This document shows, in pieces, positions 8,130-17,069 of a stretch of 64,000 nt of DNA. Source of the DNA: Pseudomonadota bacterium. GTDB lineage: Bacteria; Myxococcota_A; UBA9160; SZUA-336. Position 1 is the stretch's first letter. Every line of letters starts with the position of its first letter. The position numbers and the translations under genes were made by a program. The notes below the pieces were generated by a model that searched no databases, was not told the origin of the DNA, and saw nothing but the letters and a program-made list of their open reading frames with translations. The stretch spans positions 1 to 64,000 of the forward strand of contig QJZC01000002.1 of assembly GCA_003247575.1 (NCBI GenBank), read 5' to 3'.

Positions 8130-10247
8130 TCAGGCGCCCTCGTGCTCCGCCGCAAACTCCGCGACAAGCTTCTCCTGGATTTCCTTCGGCACTTCCTCGT
8201 ATTTGGAAAACTCCATCGAGCAGGCACCCTGGCCACCTGTCATGCTTGTCAGGTCCGAGGCATAGGTGAGCAGTTCTGACATCGGGACCTCCGCCTCGAT
8301 CACCTCGTGATGGCCTTCTGCTGCGACGGAGAGCACGCGCCCGCGTCGCGCGTTCAGATTGCCCATCACCTCGCCGACGAATGCGTCGGGAACCGTTACG
8401 CAGAGCTTCATCAAGGGCTCCAGCAGCAGCGCCTGCGCCTGTTGGAACGCGGCCCGCAGCCCGAGACTACCGGCCGTCTTGAAAGCCATTTCAGAGCTGT
8501 CTACCGAGTGAAACTTGCCATCGATGCAGTGCACGCGGATGTCGGTGACTTCGTAGCCTGCGATGATCCCCCGCTCGCACGCCTCGCGCACTCCGCGCTC
8601 GACGGCGGGGATGTAATTGCGCGGGATGGCCCCACCGACGATCTCGTCCAGAAACTCGACGCCCGAGCCGCGCGGTCCCGGCTCCACGGACAGATAGCAC
8701 ACTGCGTACTGTCCTCGGCCGCCGCTCTGCTTCTTGAGCTTGCCTTCGACATGCTCGGCCCGACCGCGCAAGGTCTCCTGATACGGCACCTTTGGCGGGC
8801 GCAACAGAGCTTCGACCTTGAACAGCCGACGCAGTTTTTCGAGCGTTACTTCTATGTGTAATTGTCCGAGTCCGGTCAGCAGGAACTCGCCGGTGCGCGC
8901 GTCGCGGCCGAGATGCAGACTCGGGTCTTCTTCGTCGAGGCGATGCAAGGCTTCGAATACGCGATCCTCTTCGCTCGGCTCCTTCGCGCCGACGGCGAAC
9001 GAGATCATTCCCTTGCGCATTTCCGGCCCGCGCAGCGTGACCACGCGCGCCTCTCCGCACAGACTGTCGCCCGTGCGGGTATCCTTGAGCTTCGGAATCG
9101 CGACGATCGCGCCAGGGCCTGCGATCTTCACGTCCGCAGTCGCGTCGCCCACGAGCGCGAGCATCTTCGAAATCCGCTCCTTCGTTCCGGTGCGCGCGTT
9201 CTGCAACACGCTGTCTGTCCGCATCGTGCCCGACACGACCCGGCATAGCGAGAGCATACCCGCGTAGCGATCAGCTACCGATTTGAAGACGTAGGCTGAT
9301 ACAGGGGCCTGATCATCGGCTTCGATCTCGATCGACTCCGTCCCTCGTTCGGCCGGCCAGGGAGCGGCCTCGAACGGTGCTCGGAACAACCCGACACACA
9401 GGGGCAGCAGAGGGGAAACTCCAATGTTCACGGCGGCGGCCGTCGTCACGATGGGCAGCAGGCTGCCCGAGCGCACGCCCTTCGCCAAGGTCAGCTCGAG
9501 CTCCTCTCGAGAGAGCTCACCCAGCTCGAGGTACTTCTCGAGCATGCGATCGTCCGCCTCGACGATCGCCTCGATCATCGCTGTGCGCGCACTGGCACTG
9601 GCCTCGGCGAGCGAATCGGGGATCGGCCCCTGCGTCGCCCCCCCAGAGCCATCGGAGGCAAACTCCACCAGCTCGTCCGCCAGTAGATCGACGTAGCCGC
9701 AGTACACCGCGCCCTCGCTGGACACACTCGAGAAGCCGCCGTCTCCCGCGAAGATCGGCAGCTGCAGCAGAGCGGCACGCACCCCGAGCGTCTCCTCCAG
9801 CTGTGCTCTGCGCTGCGCAGCATCTGCGCGTTCGAGATCCATCTTGTTGAGCACGGCGACGACGGTCTTGCCGGCAACGCGCGCCTGCTCGAAGGCCCGC
9901 TCTGTATCGAGCTTGAGATCATCCTGTGCGGACAGCACCAGGATCGCTCCTTCGCTCGCAGCGATGGCGCCATCGAGCTCCCCGGCGAAGTTCGGGTCGC
10001 CAGGCGCATCCAGCAGATGGATGGTGTGATCCTGCCAGTCGAAGGAGCAAATCGCGGTCGAAACGCTGTGGCGACGCGTGCGTTCCTCGGGAAGGTAGTT
10101 CATGAACGACGACCCATCGTCGACGCTTCCCCTGCGGGACAGGACACCCGCCGCCCACAAGAGGGAATCAGCGAGTGTGGTTTTTCCGTCTCCGGCATGT
10201 CCGATCAGACACACCGTACGCGCCTTTCGTGGATCGTATGTGTTCAC
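8130..10247 (-). CDS. Elongation factor G-like GTPase (EF-G paralog)
   Basis: 705 residues with the five-domain EF-G layout. G1 is GHAGDGKT (16-23) and G4 is NKMD (134-137). G3 reads LDAPGDPNF (79-87), with Asp84 where canonical EF-G has the catalytic His of DTPGH. Domain IV/V sequences (QSGGRGQYAVCYLSVEP, MGNLNARRGRVLSV) are clearly EF-G-like. The divergence from fusA and the location away from rpsL/rpsG/tufA point to a specialised FusA2-type paralog, perhaps in ribosome recycling, stalling relief or back-translocation. Starts with GTG and overlaps the coaX stop by 4 nt (GTGA), within the nadC-birA-coaX operon. Confidence 0.9.
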   Translation of the reverse strand: MNTYDPRKARTVCLIGHAGDGKTTLADSLLWAAGVLSRRGSVDDGSSFMNYLPEERTRRHSVSTAICSFDWQDHTIHLLDAPGDPNFAGELDGAIAASEGAILVLSAQDDLKLDTERAFEQARVAGKTVVAVLNKMDLERADAAQRRAQLEETLGVRAALLQLPIFAGDGGFSSVSSEGAVYCGYVDLLADELVEFASDGSGGATQGPIPDSLAEASASARTAMIEAIVEADDRMLEKYLELGELSREELELTLAKGVRSGSLLPIVTTAAAVNIGVSPLLPLCVGLFRAPFEAAPWPAERGTESIEIEADDQAPVSAYVFKSVADRYAGMLSLCRVVSGTMRTDSVLQNARTGTKERISKMLALVGDATADVKIAGPGAIVAIPKLKDTRTGDSLCGEARVVTLRGPEMRKGMISFAVGAKEPSEEDRVFEALHRLDEEDPSLHLGRDARTGEFLLTGLGQLHIEVTLEKLRRLFKVEALLRPPKVPYQETLRGRAEHVEGKLKKQSGGRGQYAVCYLSVEPGPRGSGVEFLDEIVGGAIPRNYIPAVERGVREACERGIIAGYEVTDIRVHCIDGKFHSVDSSEMAFKTAGSLGLRAAFQQAQALLLEPLMKLCVTVPDAFVGEVMGNLNARRGRVLSVAAEGHHEVIEAEVPMSELLTYASDLTSMTGGQGACSMEFSKYEEVPKEIQEKLVAEFAAEHEGA

Positions 10248-11062
10248 GGGACCCCTTTCCTCCGGTTGCGCGAGCCCGCGCTCGGACTTACCGGTGGGTC
10301 CTGGTTGCGCTCGTAGATGAGCCTCAAGCCCTCGAGCGTCAGAAACGGCTCTACGCGCTCGATGGTGCGCGACTCAGCAGCTACGAGGTGTGCTAAGCCC
10401 CCAGTAGCCAAAACACGTGCTTCTTCGCCTAGCTCCTCTCGAATCCGATTCACTGTCTGGTCTACGAGACCGGCATACCCGTACAGCATACCCGACTGGA
10501 GCATGTGAACGGTGTTTCGTCCGATCACGTGAGGTGGTTTTAATATCTCGATACTCGATAGCCTCGATGCTCGATCCACGAGTCCTTGAAGTGCCACTAG
10601 AATTCCCGGGAAGATGACCCCACCCACGAACTCTCCGGCTCGAGATACACAATCGAAGGTCAGGGCGGTCCCGAAGTCCAAAGCGATGACCGGCCCACCC
10701 ATGAGCTCGTGAGCCGCAACGGCATTCACGATCCGGTCTGCGCCCACCTCGGGGGGATTGTCGACCCGAATCGGCATGCCCGATCGGGTCCCGGGACCGA
10801 CCACCAGGGGCCGGGTCTCGAAGCTCTTCTCGACCATGCGCTCGTAGATCGGAAGCAACGGCGGTACGACGCACGAGATGATACTGGCGCCGACCGACTC
10901 CGTGGTGAGCTCGGCTAGATCGAACAGAGAGCGCAAGACAGCCGCACATTCGTCAGAGGTGTAGGTCCGCTGCGTTCCCAGCCGCCAGTGGTGGATCAGT
11001 TGCTTTCCGTCGAGCAGTCCGAGCACGACGTTCGTGTTTCCGATATCGATCGCGAGCAGCAA
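10244..11062 (-). CDS. coaX: Type III pantothenate kinase
   Basis: 272 residues, usual for CoaX, which phosphorylates pantothenate as the first step of CoA synthesis and is not feedback-inhibited. Visible ASKHA-fold motifs are DIGNTN (6-11), PPEVGADRIVNAVAAH and DFGTALTFD. The family's glycine-rich GGVIFPGI and ATGG motifs follow. The start is a TTG at 11062 with AAAGGTG upstream. It lies 3 nt after birA and overlaps the EF-G-like gene by 4 nt. With coaD and coaBC also in the window, the later CoA route is well represented, but in separate operons. Confidence 0.95.
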   Translation of the reverse strand: MLLAIDIGNTNVVLGLLDGKQLIHHWRLGTQRTYTSDECAAVLRSLFDLAELTTESVGASIISCVVPPLLPIYERMVEKSFETRPLVVGPGTRSGMPIRVDNPPEVGADRIVNAVAAHELMGGPVIALDFGTALTFDCVSRAGEFVGGVIFPGILVALQGLVDRASRLSSIEILKPPHVIGRNTVHMLQSGMLYGYAGLVDQTVNRIREELGEEARVLATGGLAHLVAAESRTIERVEPFLTLEGLRLIYERNQDPPVSPSAGSRNRRKGVP

Positions 11063-11065
11063 GAC

Positions 11066-11908
11066 TTACACCTTTCTACGTAAGAGAGTCACGTCTCCGG
11101 CTACGACCCGCCGGACCTGGCCGTCGGTCTCGACGAGCAGCGCTCCGTCGTGGTCCACGCCCCGCACGATCCCTTCGATCGCGCCCTGCGAAGCGCCAGA
11201 GGAGAATGCCTTGGCTCCGGCGTCCGGGGCTCCGATTCCGACTCGCACCTGTTCACCGACGAGTCGGAAGAAGTGCTTCCAGCGCTCGAGCACAGCCTGC
11301 ACCTCTCCGCGCCGTAGGGCGTCGAGCTCACTTTCGAGGTGCGTGAGTAGCCGCGCAGCAAAAGCGGTTCGATCGAGCGGGCCCCCGCACTCGAGCGCCA
11401 CGCTAGTCGCCAGGTCACGCAGCTCGTCCGGGAACTGGTGGCGGTCGGTATTTACGTTGACACCGATTCCCAGAATCATCCAAGCGAGGCGGGAGTCCGG
11501 TCCAAGCCGCACCGACAGGTTGATGCCGCTCGTCTTCCGACCTCGCAGCAGCACATCGTTGGGCCATTTGATCTCGATCTCGGAACGCGCCTCGAGCAGC
11601 TCCTCGACCACTCGAGCTACTGCGACCGCCGCCGCGAACACGTGCAAGTGGGCGTGTTCTGCTTCCATCTCCACAGGTCGCAGCACGAACGAGAGATACA
11701 GGCCGACACCCCCGGGCGAGAAGAAGCTACGCCCGAGACGTCCGCGCCCGGCGGTCTGCCGGTCTGCGAACGCCAGCGCGCCGTCCGGTGCACCAGCATC
11801 GGCAAGCTCCTCCGCCCGCAGGTTCGTGGAGTCGGTCTCCTCGAAGTAGGTCCGGTGCTGACCGAGCCACTGCGTCTTCGGGCTCAGTTGGTCGAGGGGA
11901 GATCCCAT
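11066..11908 (-). CDS. birA: Biotin--[acetyl-CoA-carboxylase] ligase
   Basis: 280 residues. It attaches biotin to the biotin carboxyl carrier protein via biotinyl-AMP. Motifs are TDSTNLRAEELA, the adenylate-binding GRGRLGRSFFSP, IKWPNDVLL and GIGVNVNT, followed by the SH3-like C-terminal domain (GIVRGVDHDGALLVET). The N-terminal DNA-binding domain of E. coli BirA is missing, so this is the monofunctional group I type and should not act as a repressor. It overlaps the end of nadC by 25 nt. Confidence 0.95.
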   Translation of the reverse strand: MGSPLDQLSPKTQWLGQHRTYFEETDSTNLRAEELADAGAPDGALAFADRQTAGRGRLGRSFFSPGGVGLYLSFVLRPVEMEAEHAHLHVFAAAVAVARVVEELLEARSEIEIKWPNDVLLRGRKTSGINLSVRLGPDSRLAWMILGIGVNVNTDRHQFPDELRDLATSVALECGGPLDRTAFAARLLTHLESELDALRRGEVQAVLERWKHFFRLVGEQVRVGIGAPDAGAKAFSSGASQGAIEGIVRGVDHDGALLVETDGQVRRVVAGDVTLLRRKV

Positions 11909-12744
11909 TCCAGGGAGAGGTCGGCCGCGGGTGCAGAATGAGTCAGGGAGCCGATGGAGATGCGATCGACCCCCGTCTCCGCATAGGCCCGCACGGTAGG
12001 GAGGGTGACGCCGCCGGTGGCCTCGACGGGAACGCGCCCAGCGATCCAGCGTACGATCTCTGCGAGCGCTTCCGGGGTCTGGTTGTCGGCCAAGAGCGAG
12101 TCGGCTCCTGCCTCGACAGCCTCGCGGGCTGCGTCCAGAGATTCGACCTCGACCTGCACGCGCAGGCCGAAGGGAGCGTTCTCACGCGCGCGAGAGACTG
12201 CGCATTTGATCGAACCGACCGACGCGATGTGGTTGTCCTTGATCAAGACGCCATCGTAGAGTCCCATGCGGTGGTTTACGCCGCCGCCGCAACGAACGGC
12301 GTACTTCTCGAGCACGCGCCAGCCGGGAGTGGTCTTGCGGGTATCGCAGATACGAGCCCGCGTGCCTTCTACCGCATGGGCGAACTGCGCCGTGTGGGTA
12401 GCCACTCCGCAGAGGCGCTGTAGAAAGTTCAGGGCAGTGCGCTCCGCGGTGAGAATCGCCGTCGCAGCACCACTCACGCGCGCCAGCACGGCTCCAGCCT
12501 CTACCTGCTCGCCGTCCTCTACACAGAGCTCTGCGCGAACGAAACAGCGTTCGAAGACCAGCTGAGCAATGGGTAGCCCCGCAACGACGAGCGCATGCCG
12601 CGCCACTACCGTCGCCTGCCCGAGCTCACTGGGGGAGAGCAGGGCGAGCGACGTCGCGTCTCCGCTACCGATGTCCTCCCGCAGGGCTGCATCGACGAGC
12701 CATTCCCAGCATTCGAGCGGGGGAAGTGCGCCAGCTGTCCGCAT
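11884..12744 (-). CDS. nadC: Nicotinate-nucleotide pyrophosphorylase (carboxylating), QPRTase
   Basis: 286 residues. It turns quinolinate and PRPP into nicotinate mononucleotide in NAD synthesis. Signature segments are AALREDIGSGDATS, ALNFLQRLCGVAT, the substrate-binding TRKTTPGWRVLEKYAV, GGGVNHRMGLYDGVLIKDNH and EATGGVTL with DRISIGSLTHSAP at the end. ATG at 12744. The nadC-birA-coaX order recurs in deltaproteobacteria. The response-regulator gene ends 51 nt upstream. Confidence 0.96.
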   Translation of the reverse strand: MRTAGALPPLECWEWLVDAALREDIGSGDATSLALLSPSELGQATVVARHALVVAGLPIAQLVFERCFVRAELCVEDGEQVEAGAVLARVSGAATAILTAERTALNFLQRLCGVATHTAQFAHAVEGTRARICDTRKTTPGWRVLEKYAVRCGGGVNHRMGLYDGVLIKDNHIASVGSIKCAVSRARENAPFGLRVQVEVESLDAAREAVEAGADSLLADNQTPEALAEIVRWIAGRVPVEATGGVTLPTVRAYAETGVDRISIGSLTHSAPAADLSLEWDLPSTN

Positions 12745-12795
12745 GGAGCTGACTATAGCTCGCGATCTCTGGGATGCAGCGTCCTGTGGAGGGGA

Positions 12796-14424
12796 TCAGT
12801 TGTCGTCGTCGTCGGAAGCTCGCAGGCGAGCCAGCTCCTCCTGAACGAGCTGCTCGGCAATCTGCGGCAGCGTCTCCCAAGCGATCTCTTCGACCTTCTT
12901 CACCACCTCGCGCACGATCTGCTCCGACAGAGGGCCGAACGCCTCCCATGCAACCTTCTCCAAAGCCTGACGAATCAGGGTGGGATCAACGGCCACGTCG
13001 CGGGCGGACGGGCGCGGAGCTTCCGGCGGTGTGAGGATCTGGCTGGGAGCCCGCGAAACCGCCGCGGGGGCGGGCGGTTCCGAGGGAGCCGCCGGAGGTG
13101 GCGGTGGCACAACCGGAGGCCGTGGCGGCTCGACCGCCGCGGACGCACTCACAGGCTCTACACGCGCCGGAGCCGCGGGCACGCCTTCGCTCGGTGCGGC
13201 GACCGCCTCAGAAAGATCGCTCGGATCCTGACCCCAGAAGCTCGGGGTCTCGGGCTCCTCGCCTTGCGGTGGGTCACTCCACGGAAGCTCTTCACCGGGG
13301 GTGAGCTCCAGATCTTCCGCGTCGTCCTCCACCATCTCCGCAAACTCCGGCTCGGTGGAGCTACCCGGCTCTGGCTCCATGGCCGACGGCGGGGCGGGAG
13401 GGCCTTGCGGCGGCAAGGTAGCCGCATCGTCGAGTGCCTCGGGAGCGAACTCGGGTTCGTCCAGATCCCAGCTCGGATCCGCGGGAGCCTGCTCGGGCGT
13501 CGCATCGAGCGCGGGCGCCTCGGGATCTCCCAAGATGCCTGAGCTGCCGAACTCCGCCTCTTCGAAATCGGGGACGTCGAACGACGGGGCGTCGAGATCG
13601 GCACCCGCGGGCCCGAACAGATCGCTCCCACCCGCGTCGGGAGTGAGCAGGGTCGTCTGCATGCCTGCCTCGACATCCTCGAGCGGGTCCGGAGGCATCA
13701 GATCCGGCGCGCGCAACCCTTCGCGCGGATCGACCAGAGCGGTCTTGTTGGGGTCGGCGAAGTCGGCAGCCGGCGATGCGTGCGAGGGTGCCGTCGGGCG
13801 GGAGACCGCCGGAGCCGGCGCAGGTAGGTCGTCCATGTGCATCTCGAACTCCGGCGAAGCCTCCGGAAGCAGATCCGCATCGGCCGCATCGAGCTCCATG
13901 CTCTCGAAATCCAGGTCGGGGAGGGGCTCGACCGCAACGGGCGCAGGGGGTGGCGGCGGCGCCATTCGGCGTGAAGGCTGCGGCGTCGCGCGCGGCGCCT
14001 CGACGGTGGTGGCAGTCTTGGGCTCATCGCTAGCCGGGGCCGTCGGCTTGACCGGCGGGCTTGCAAGCAACCTGTGAACCTGATCGACCAACGCCTGCGC
14101 TTCGAAGGGCTTCGAGACGTGCGCGTCGGCGCCGACCTCGCGGGCGCGGTCCTCGTCGTAGGTATCGAACGTCCCCGTCAACAAGATCACGCGAACGTTC
14201 GACAACCCGGGATCGCTCTTGAGCGCAGCACACAAGTCGTAGCCATTCAAGCCCGGCATGCCGACGTCCGCGAGCACGACGTCCGGTCGCACCTCACGGG
14301 AGCGCTCGAGTGCAGCATCCCCATTGTCCACCGTCACCAGCTCGATGTCTTCATTGGCGAAGGTGATCCCGACCACCTTCTGCATTGTGACGCTGTCGTC
14401 CGCTAGAAGCAGGGTTTTGCCCAT
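12796..14424 (-). CDS. Response regulator with long Pro/Ala/acidic linker and C-terminal helical tail
   Basis: 542 residues. Residues 1-120 are a CheY-like receiver with acidic pocket DD (9-10), phospho-acceptor D53 in LADVGMPG, T in LLTGT and K in HVSKPF. Residues 125-470 are low-complexity, rich in Pro, Ala, Glu and Asp. They contain loosely repeated acidic segments such as FDVPDFEEAEF and PSWDLDEPEF. The last 60 residues form predicted helices with a recurring AWE unit (EKVAWEAFGPLSEQIVREV, EIAWETLPQIAEQLVQEEL). This tail, without a DNA-binding domain, resembles that of several deltaproteobacterial receiver proteins of unclear role. It probably works by protein contacts. First gene of the nadC string. 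Confidence 0.85.
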   Translation of the reverse strand: MGKTLLLADDSVTMQKVVGITFANEDIELVTVDNGDAALERSREVRPDVVLADVGMPGLNGYDLCAALKSDPGLSNVRVILLTGTFDTYDEDRAREVGADAHVSKPFEAQALVDQVHRLLASPPVKPTAPASDEPKTATTVEAPRATPQPSRRMAPPPPPAPVAVEPLPDLDFESMELDAADADLLPEASPEFEMHMDDLPAPAPAVSRPTAPSHASPAADFADPNKTALVDPREGLRAPDLMPPDPLEDVEAGMQTTLLTPDAGGSDLFGPAGADLDAPSFDVPDFEEAEFGSSGILGDPEAPALDATPEQAPADPSWDLDEPEFAPEALDDAATLPPQGPPAPPSAMEPEPGSSTEPEFAEMVEDDAEDLELTPGEELPWSDPPQGEEPETPSFWGQDPSDLSEAVAAPSEGVPAAPARVEPVSASAAVEPPRPPVVPPPPPAAPSEPPAPAAVSRAPSQILTPPEAPRPSARDVAVDPTLIRQALEKVAWEAFGPLSEQIVREVVKKVEEIAWETLPQIAEQLVQEELARLRASDDDDN

Positions 14425-14707
14425 TCGCCAAACGCCTCTCAGGTTGCAAGTCGCTGATTGATCGCTCCGTCGATCTCATCGGCCCGCGTGTGCAGCGGGT
14501 TGAATCACCGAGCCCGACTTCTAGCACGATTTCGGCGGCAGCGCGGAGTGGCGTCAACGAGACGGCGAATCGGTCAAGCCTCACGCAATCGCGCCCGATG
14601 TCTCCACAGAGTCGAGCACGTGCCCGAAGAGTTCCTCTGTGCGTGGCGAGCAGGTCGAGTTCCGGCCTGCGAGCTGTCCATCGGGCGGGAGCCAAGGAGG
14701 GAGCGCA

Positions 14708-15430
14708 GTGCGGACGGTGTCGGCGGCGGTTACGGACATCGGGCGCAAGCGAGCCGCCAACGAGGACTTCTTCGCGGTCGACGAGCAGAATGGGATCTTC
14801 GTCGTCGCCGACGGTCTCGGCGGGCACGTCGCGGGACGAACAGCATCAGAGACTGCGGTCGGCGCCTTCATGGCCGAGCTGAAGTCGCTTACGAGCGAGC
14901 AGATTCTTGCCGGGATGCGTTGCGCGCTGCGGCGGGCGAACTGGGCAATCCTGAAGAAGGGGCGCGAGCTCCCCTACCTGAAGGGAATGGGCACCACCCT
15001 GGCGGCGCTCTGGATCCGCGGGAACTCCGCGACACTGATACATGTAGGCGACAGCCGCATCTATCTGCTCCGCGGCGGTGTGCTCCACTCGCTGACCCTG
15101 GATCACTCCTACGTCTGCGAGCTGGTGTTTCGCCGCCGACTCCACCCTGCGGCTGCACGCACACACCCGAGCCGCCACGTGATCACGCGAGCTCTCGGAG
15201 TCTATCCCCCAGCGGAGCCTGATGCCGCGCGGATCGGGCTCGAGCCGGGCGACCTCTTCGTGCTCTGTACCGATGGGATCACCGGACCCTTGCAGGATCA
15301 AGAGCTACGGGACGAACTCACGCGCGGGGGCGACGACTTGGACGCGACCGCTCAGCGCCTGATCGACGAAGCGAACGCGCGCGGAGGTCACGACAACTCG
15401 ACGTTGATCCTGGTCCGCGTGTCGTCGTAA
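14708..15430 (+). CDS. PP2C-family (PPM) serine/threonine phosphatase
   Basis: 240 residues with the full PPM metal-dependent phosphatase motif set: RKRAANED, VADGLGGHVAGRTAS, GTTLAALWI, VGDSRIYLL, LCTDGITGPL and GGHDNSTLILV. It resembles the stand-alone bacterial Stp/PstP type that opposes Hanks-type kinases; no kinase gene lies nearby. The GTG at 14708 was chosen because AAGGAGGG sits at 14694-14701. An upstream in-frame start at 14639 would add 23 unlikely residues. It is divergent from the response regulator across a 283-bp gap in which I see no clear promoter or RNA. Confidence 0.93.
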   Translation: MRTVSAAVTDIGRKRAANEDFFAVDEQNGIFVVADGLGGHVAGRTASETAVGAFMAELKSLTSEQILAGMRCALRRANWAILKKGRELPYLKGMGTTLAALWIRGNSATLIHVGDSRIYLLRGGVLHSLTLDHSYVCELVFRRRLHPAAARTHPSRHVITRALGVYPPAEPDAARIGLEPGDLFVLCTDGITGPLQDQELRDELTRGGDDLDATAQRLIDEANARGGHDNSTLILVRVSS

Positions 15431-15500
15431 CCACACGATACGGCTCGGCGCTCGAGCAAGCGAGGCACCAGGGCCCCGGACGGGTGGAGCCCGAGAGGCG

Positions 15501-15722
15501 CTAGTGCTCCGCTAGATCTCCGCGGAGCAGGAGCTCCTCAGCGATGCGGTCGGGGTCGGTGCGATAAGCACCCGCCTGGATGCGTCGCTTCAGCTCTTCG
15601 ATGCGCTCTCGGCGCGCGTTCTCTCCGGACACCGACCGCAGGTATTCGGGGGAGTACAGGGCCTCGAGCGCCACATTCGATGCGTCGTCTAGGCTGTCTT
15701 CCAGGTCTCGTTGCTTGGACAC
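15501..15722 (-). CDS. flgM: FlgM-like anti-sigma-28 factor
   Basis: 73 residues. The C-terminal half RIEELKRRIQAGAYRTDPDRIAEELL matches the FlgM sigma-binding pattern (r-I-x2-LK-x-I-x2-G-x-Y-x(4)-x-IA-x2-LL). The acidic N-terminal half is probably disordered, as in FlgM. It lies 129 nt downstream of the FliA-type sigma gene on the same strand, supporting a sigma/anti-sigma pair. GTG start with AGGGAGA upstream. No flagellar structural gene is in the window. Confidence 0.72.
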   Translation of the reverse strand: MSKQRDLEDSLDDASNVALEALYSPEYLRSVSGENARRERIEELKRRIQAGAYRTDPDRIAEELLLRGDLAEH

Positions 15723-15851
15723 GAGTACGTTCTCCCTCTGATGGACCGTACAGGGGGTCCACCCATGGTATCGGGAGTCCGCTCGGAGAGCTTGAGAAGA
15801 TTTTGGAGCTCGCTAGGAAGTTTCTGCCCAGCTGCCGGTGAGACGCGCCTC

Positions 15852-16670
15852 CTAGGGCCCGACGACCGCCGAGCGCAGCTTCGCGCGGAGGCGTCCTACG
15901 GCCTTGGTATGGATCTGGCAGACTCGCGACTCGGTGATTCCCAGAATCCCACCGATCTCCTTCATGTTGAGATCCTCGTAGTAGTAGAGCGAGATCACGA
16001 GTCGCTCCTTCTCGGGAATGCTGCCGATGCAGTCCGAGACCGCCTGTCGGAGCTCGCGCGACTTGAGCGATGCGAAGGGATTCTCAGCCTTGACGTCCTC
16101 GAAGATGTCGCCGTAGGCGTTGTGATCCGAGTCGGACCCGGAGCGAAGCTCGTCGAGGTTCACCATCGAGATGCCACGCACCTGGTCCACTAGGAAGTGG
16201 AACTCCTCGAGCTTGATTCCCAGCGACTCCGCGATCTCGGTGTTGGTCGCCGAACGACCCAGCCGCTGCTCGACTTCCGCATAGGCCTGTTCGAGCCGGC
16301 GGCTCTTCTGGCGAATCGAGCGCGGCACCCAGTCCAGCGAGCGCAGCTGATCGAGGATTGCGCCCTTTATGCGGAACTCGGCGTAGGTCTTGAACTTGCA
16401 GTTCTTGTCGGGATCGTACTTGTCGATCGCGTCCATCAGACCGATGACACCCGTGTTGTGCAGGTCATCGAGGTCGATGTGCGACGGCAGCCTCACCGCA
16501 ATACGATTCACGATGTACCGAATCAGTGCAGTGTGCTCGAGTACGATTCGTTCCTTGAGCTCCTGAGGAATGAGTCCATGCTCGTGACGCGCATTGCGGA
16601 GCAGGGACTCCATCCCGCCGGCTTCGGAATCTTCTTGGGGCGACTTCTCGGCGTTGGTGGGTTCGGGCAT
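15852..16670 (-). CDS. fliA: RNA polymerase sigma factor of the FliA/WhiG (sigma-28) group
   Basis: 272 residues with regions 2, 3 and 4 in order. Region 2 is DLDDLHNTGVIGLMDAIDKYDP followed by FKTYAEFRIKGAILDQLRSLDWVPR, a FliA hallmark. Region 3 follows (RRLEQAYAEVEQRLGR). Region 4 ends ERLVISLYYYEDLNMKEIG with helix-turn-helix ILGITESRVCQIHTKAVGRLRAKL. The first 35 residues are extra and acidic; an ATG at 16613 would give 253 residues, closer to normal length. Paired with a FlgM-like gene downstream. In flagellated bacteria FliA drives late flagellar genes; here the target could include non-flagellar surface structures (see the pilB upstream box). Confidence 0.92.
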   Translation of the reverse strand: MPEPTNAEKSPQEDSEAGGMESLLRNARHEHGLIPQELKERIVLEHTALIRYIVNRIAVRLPSHIDLDDLHNTGVIGLMDAIDKYDPDKNCKFKTYAEFRIKGAILDQLRSLDWVPRSIRQKSRRLEQAYAEVEQRLGRSATNTEIAESLGIKLEEFHFLVDQVRGISMVNLDELRSGSDSDHNAYGDIFEDVKAENPFASLKSRELRQAVSDCIGSIPEKERLVISLYYYEDLNMKEIGGILGITESRVCQIHTKAVGRLRAKLRSAVVGP

Positions 16671-17069
16671 ACCGGCGTCAAAGTGCAATTCGAGTGCCCA
16701 TATAAGGCGGCCAGATCTTTGACGCTTGCCGGTGTTGCCGCCGAGAAGGCCAGGGATATCTAAGCAATTGAAAACAGAGAGGAAATCTTCGCCAGCTCCC
16801 GCCAATCGACCAACACTGGCCGATCGTACAGTTCCATTCGAACTGGATTCCGACCGTTGGATCCATGACGTTCGCTGTGGGCAACTCTGACGGTGCCCCC
16901 ACGATCGCAACTGACAACGACGAGAACCGGGTGGCAGCGCTTGTCCTGCGCGGCTCCGGGCCGCAGACCGAAAACCCCCGCAGTCCGACCTTGTGAGAGC
17001 GGGGTGACTCGCGAGACTCCCCGCATGACTGTGGGACTCACCCTCACTGAGTGCGCGATCTTTGCAATA
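16671..17069. other. Intergenic region upstream of the sigma-28 gene, with an imperfect palindrome
   Basis: About 400 bp without a convincing gene, between the sigma gene start and the end of a methyltransferase gene, both minus strand. The only structure I see is a 22-bp imperfect palindrome at 17001-17022 (GGGG..G.CTCGCGAG.C..CCCC), 48 bp past the methyltransferase stop. It could be part of a transcription end but has no T-run. I could not identify a sigma-54 or sigma-28 promoter for the sigma gene. Confidence 0.4.
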
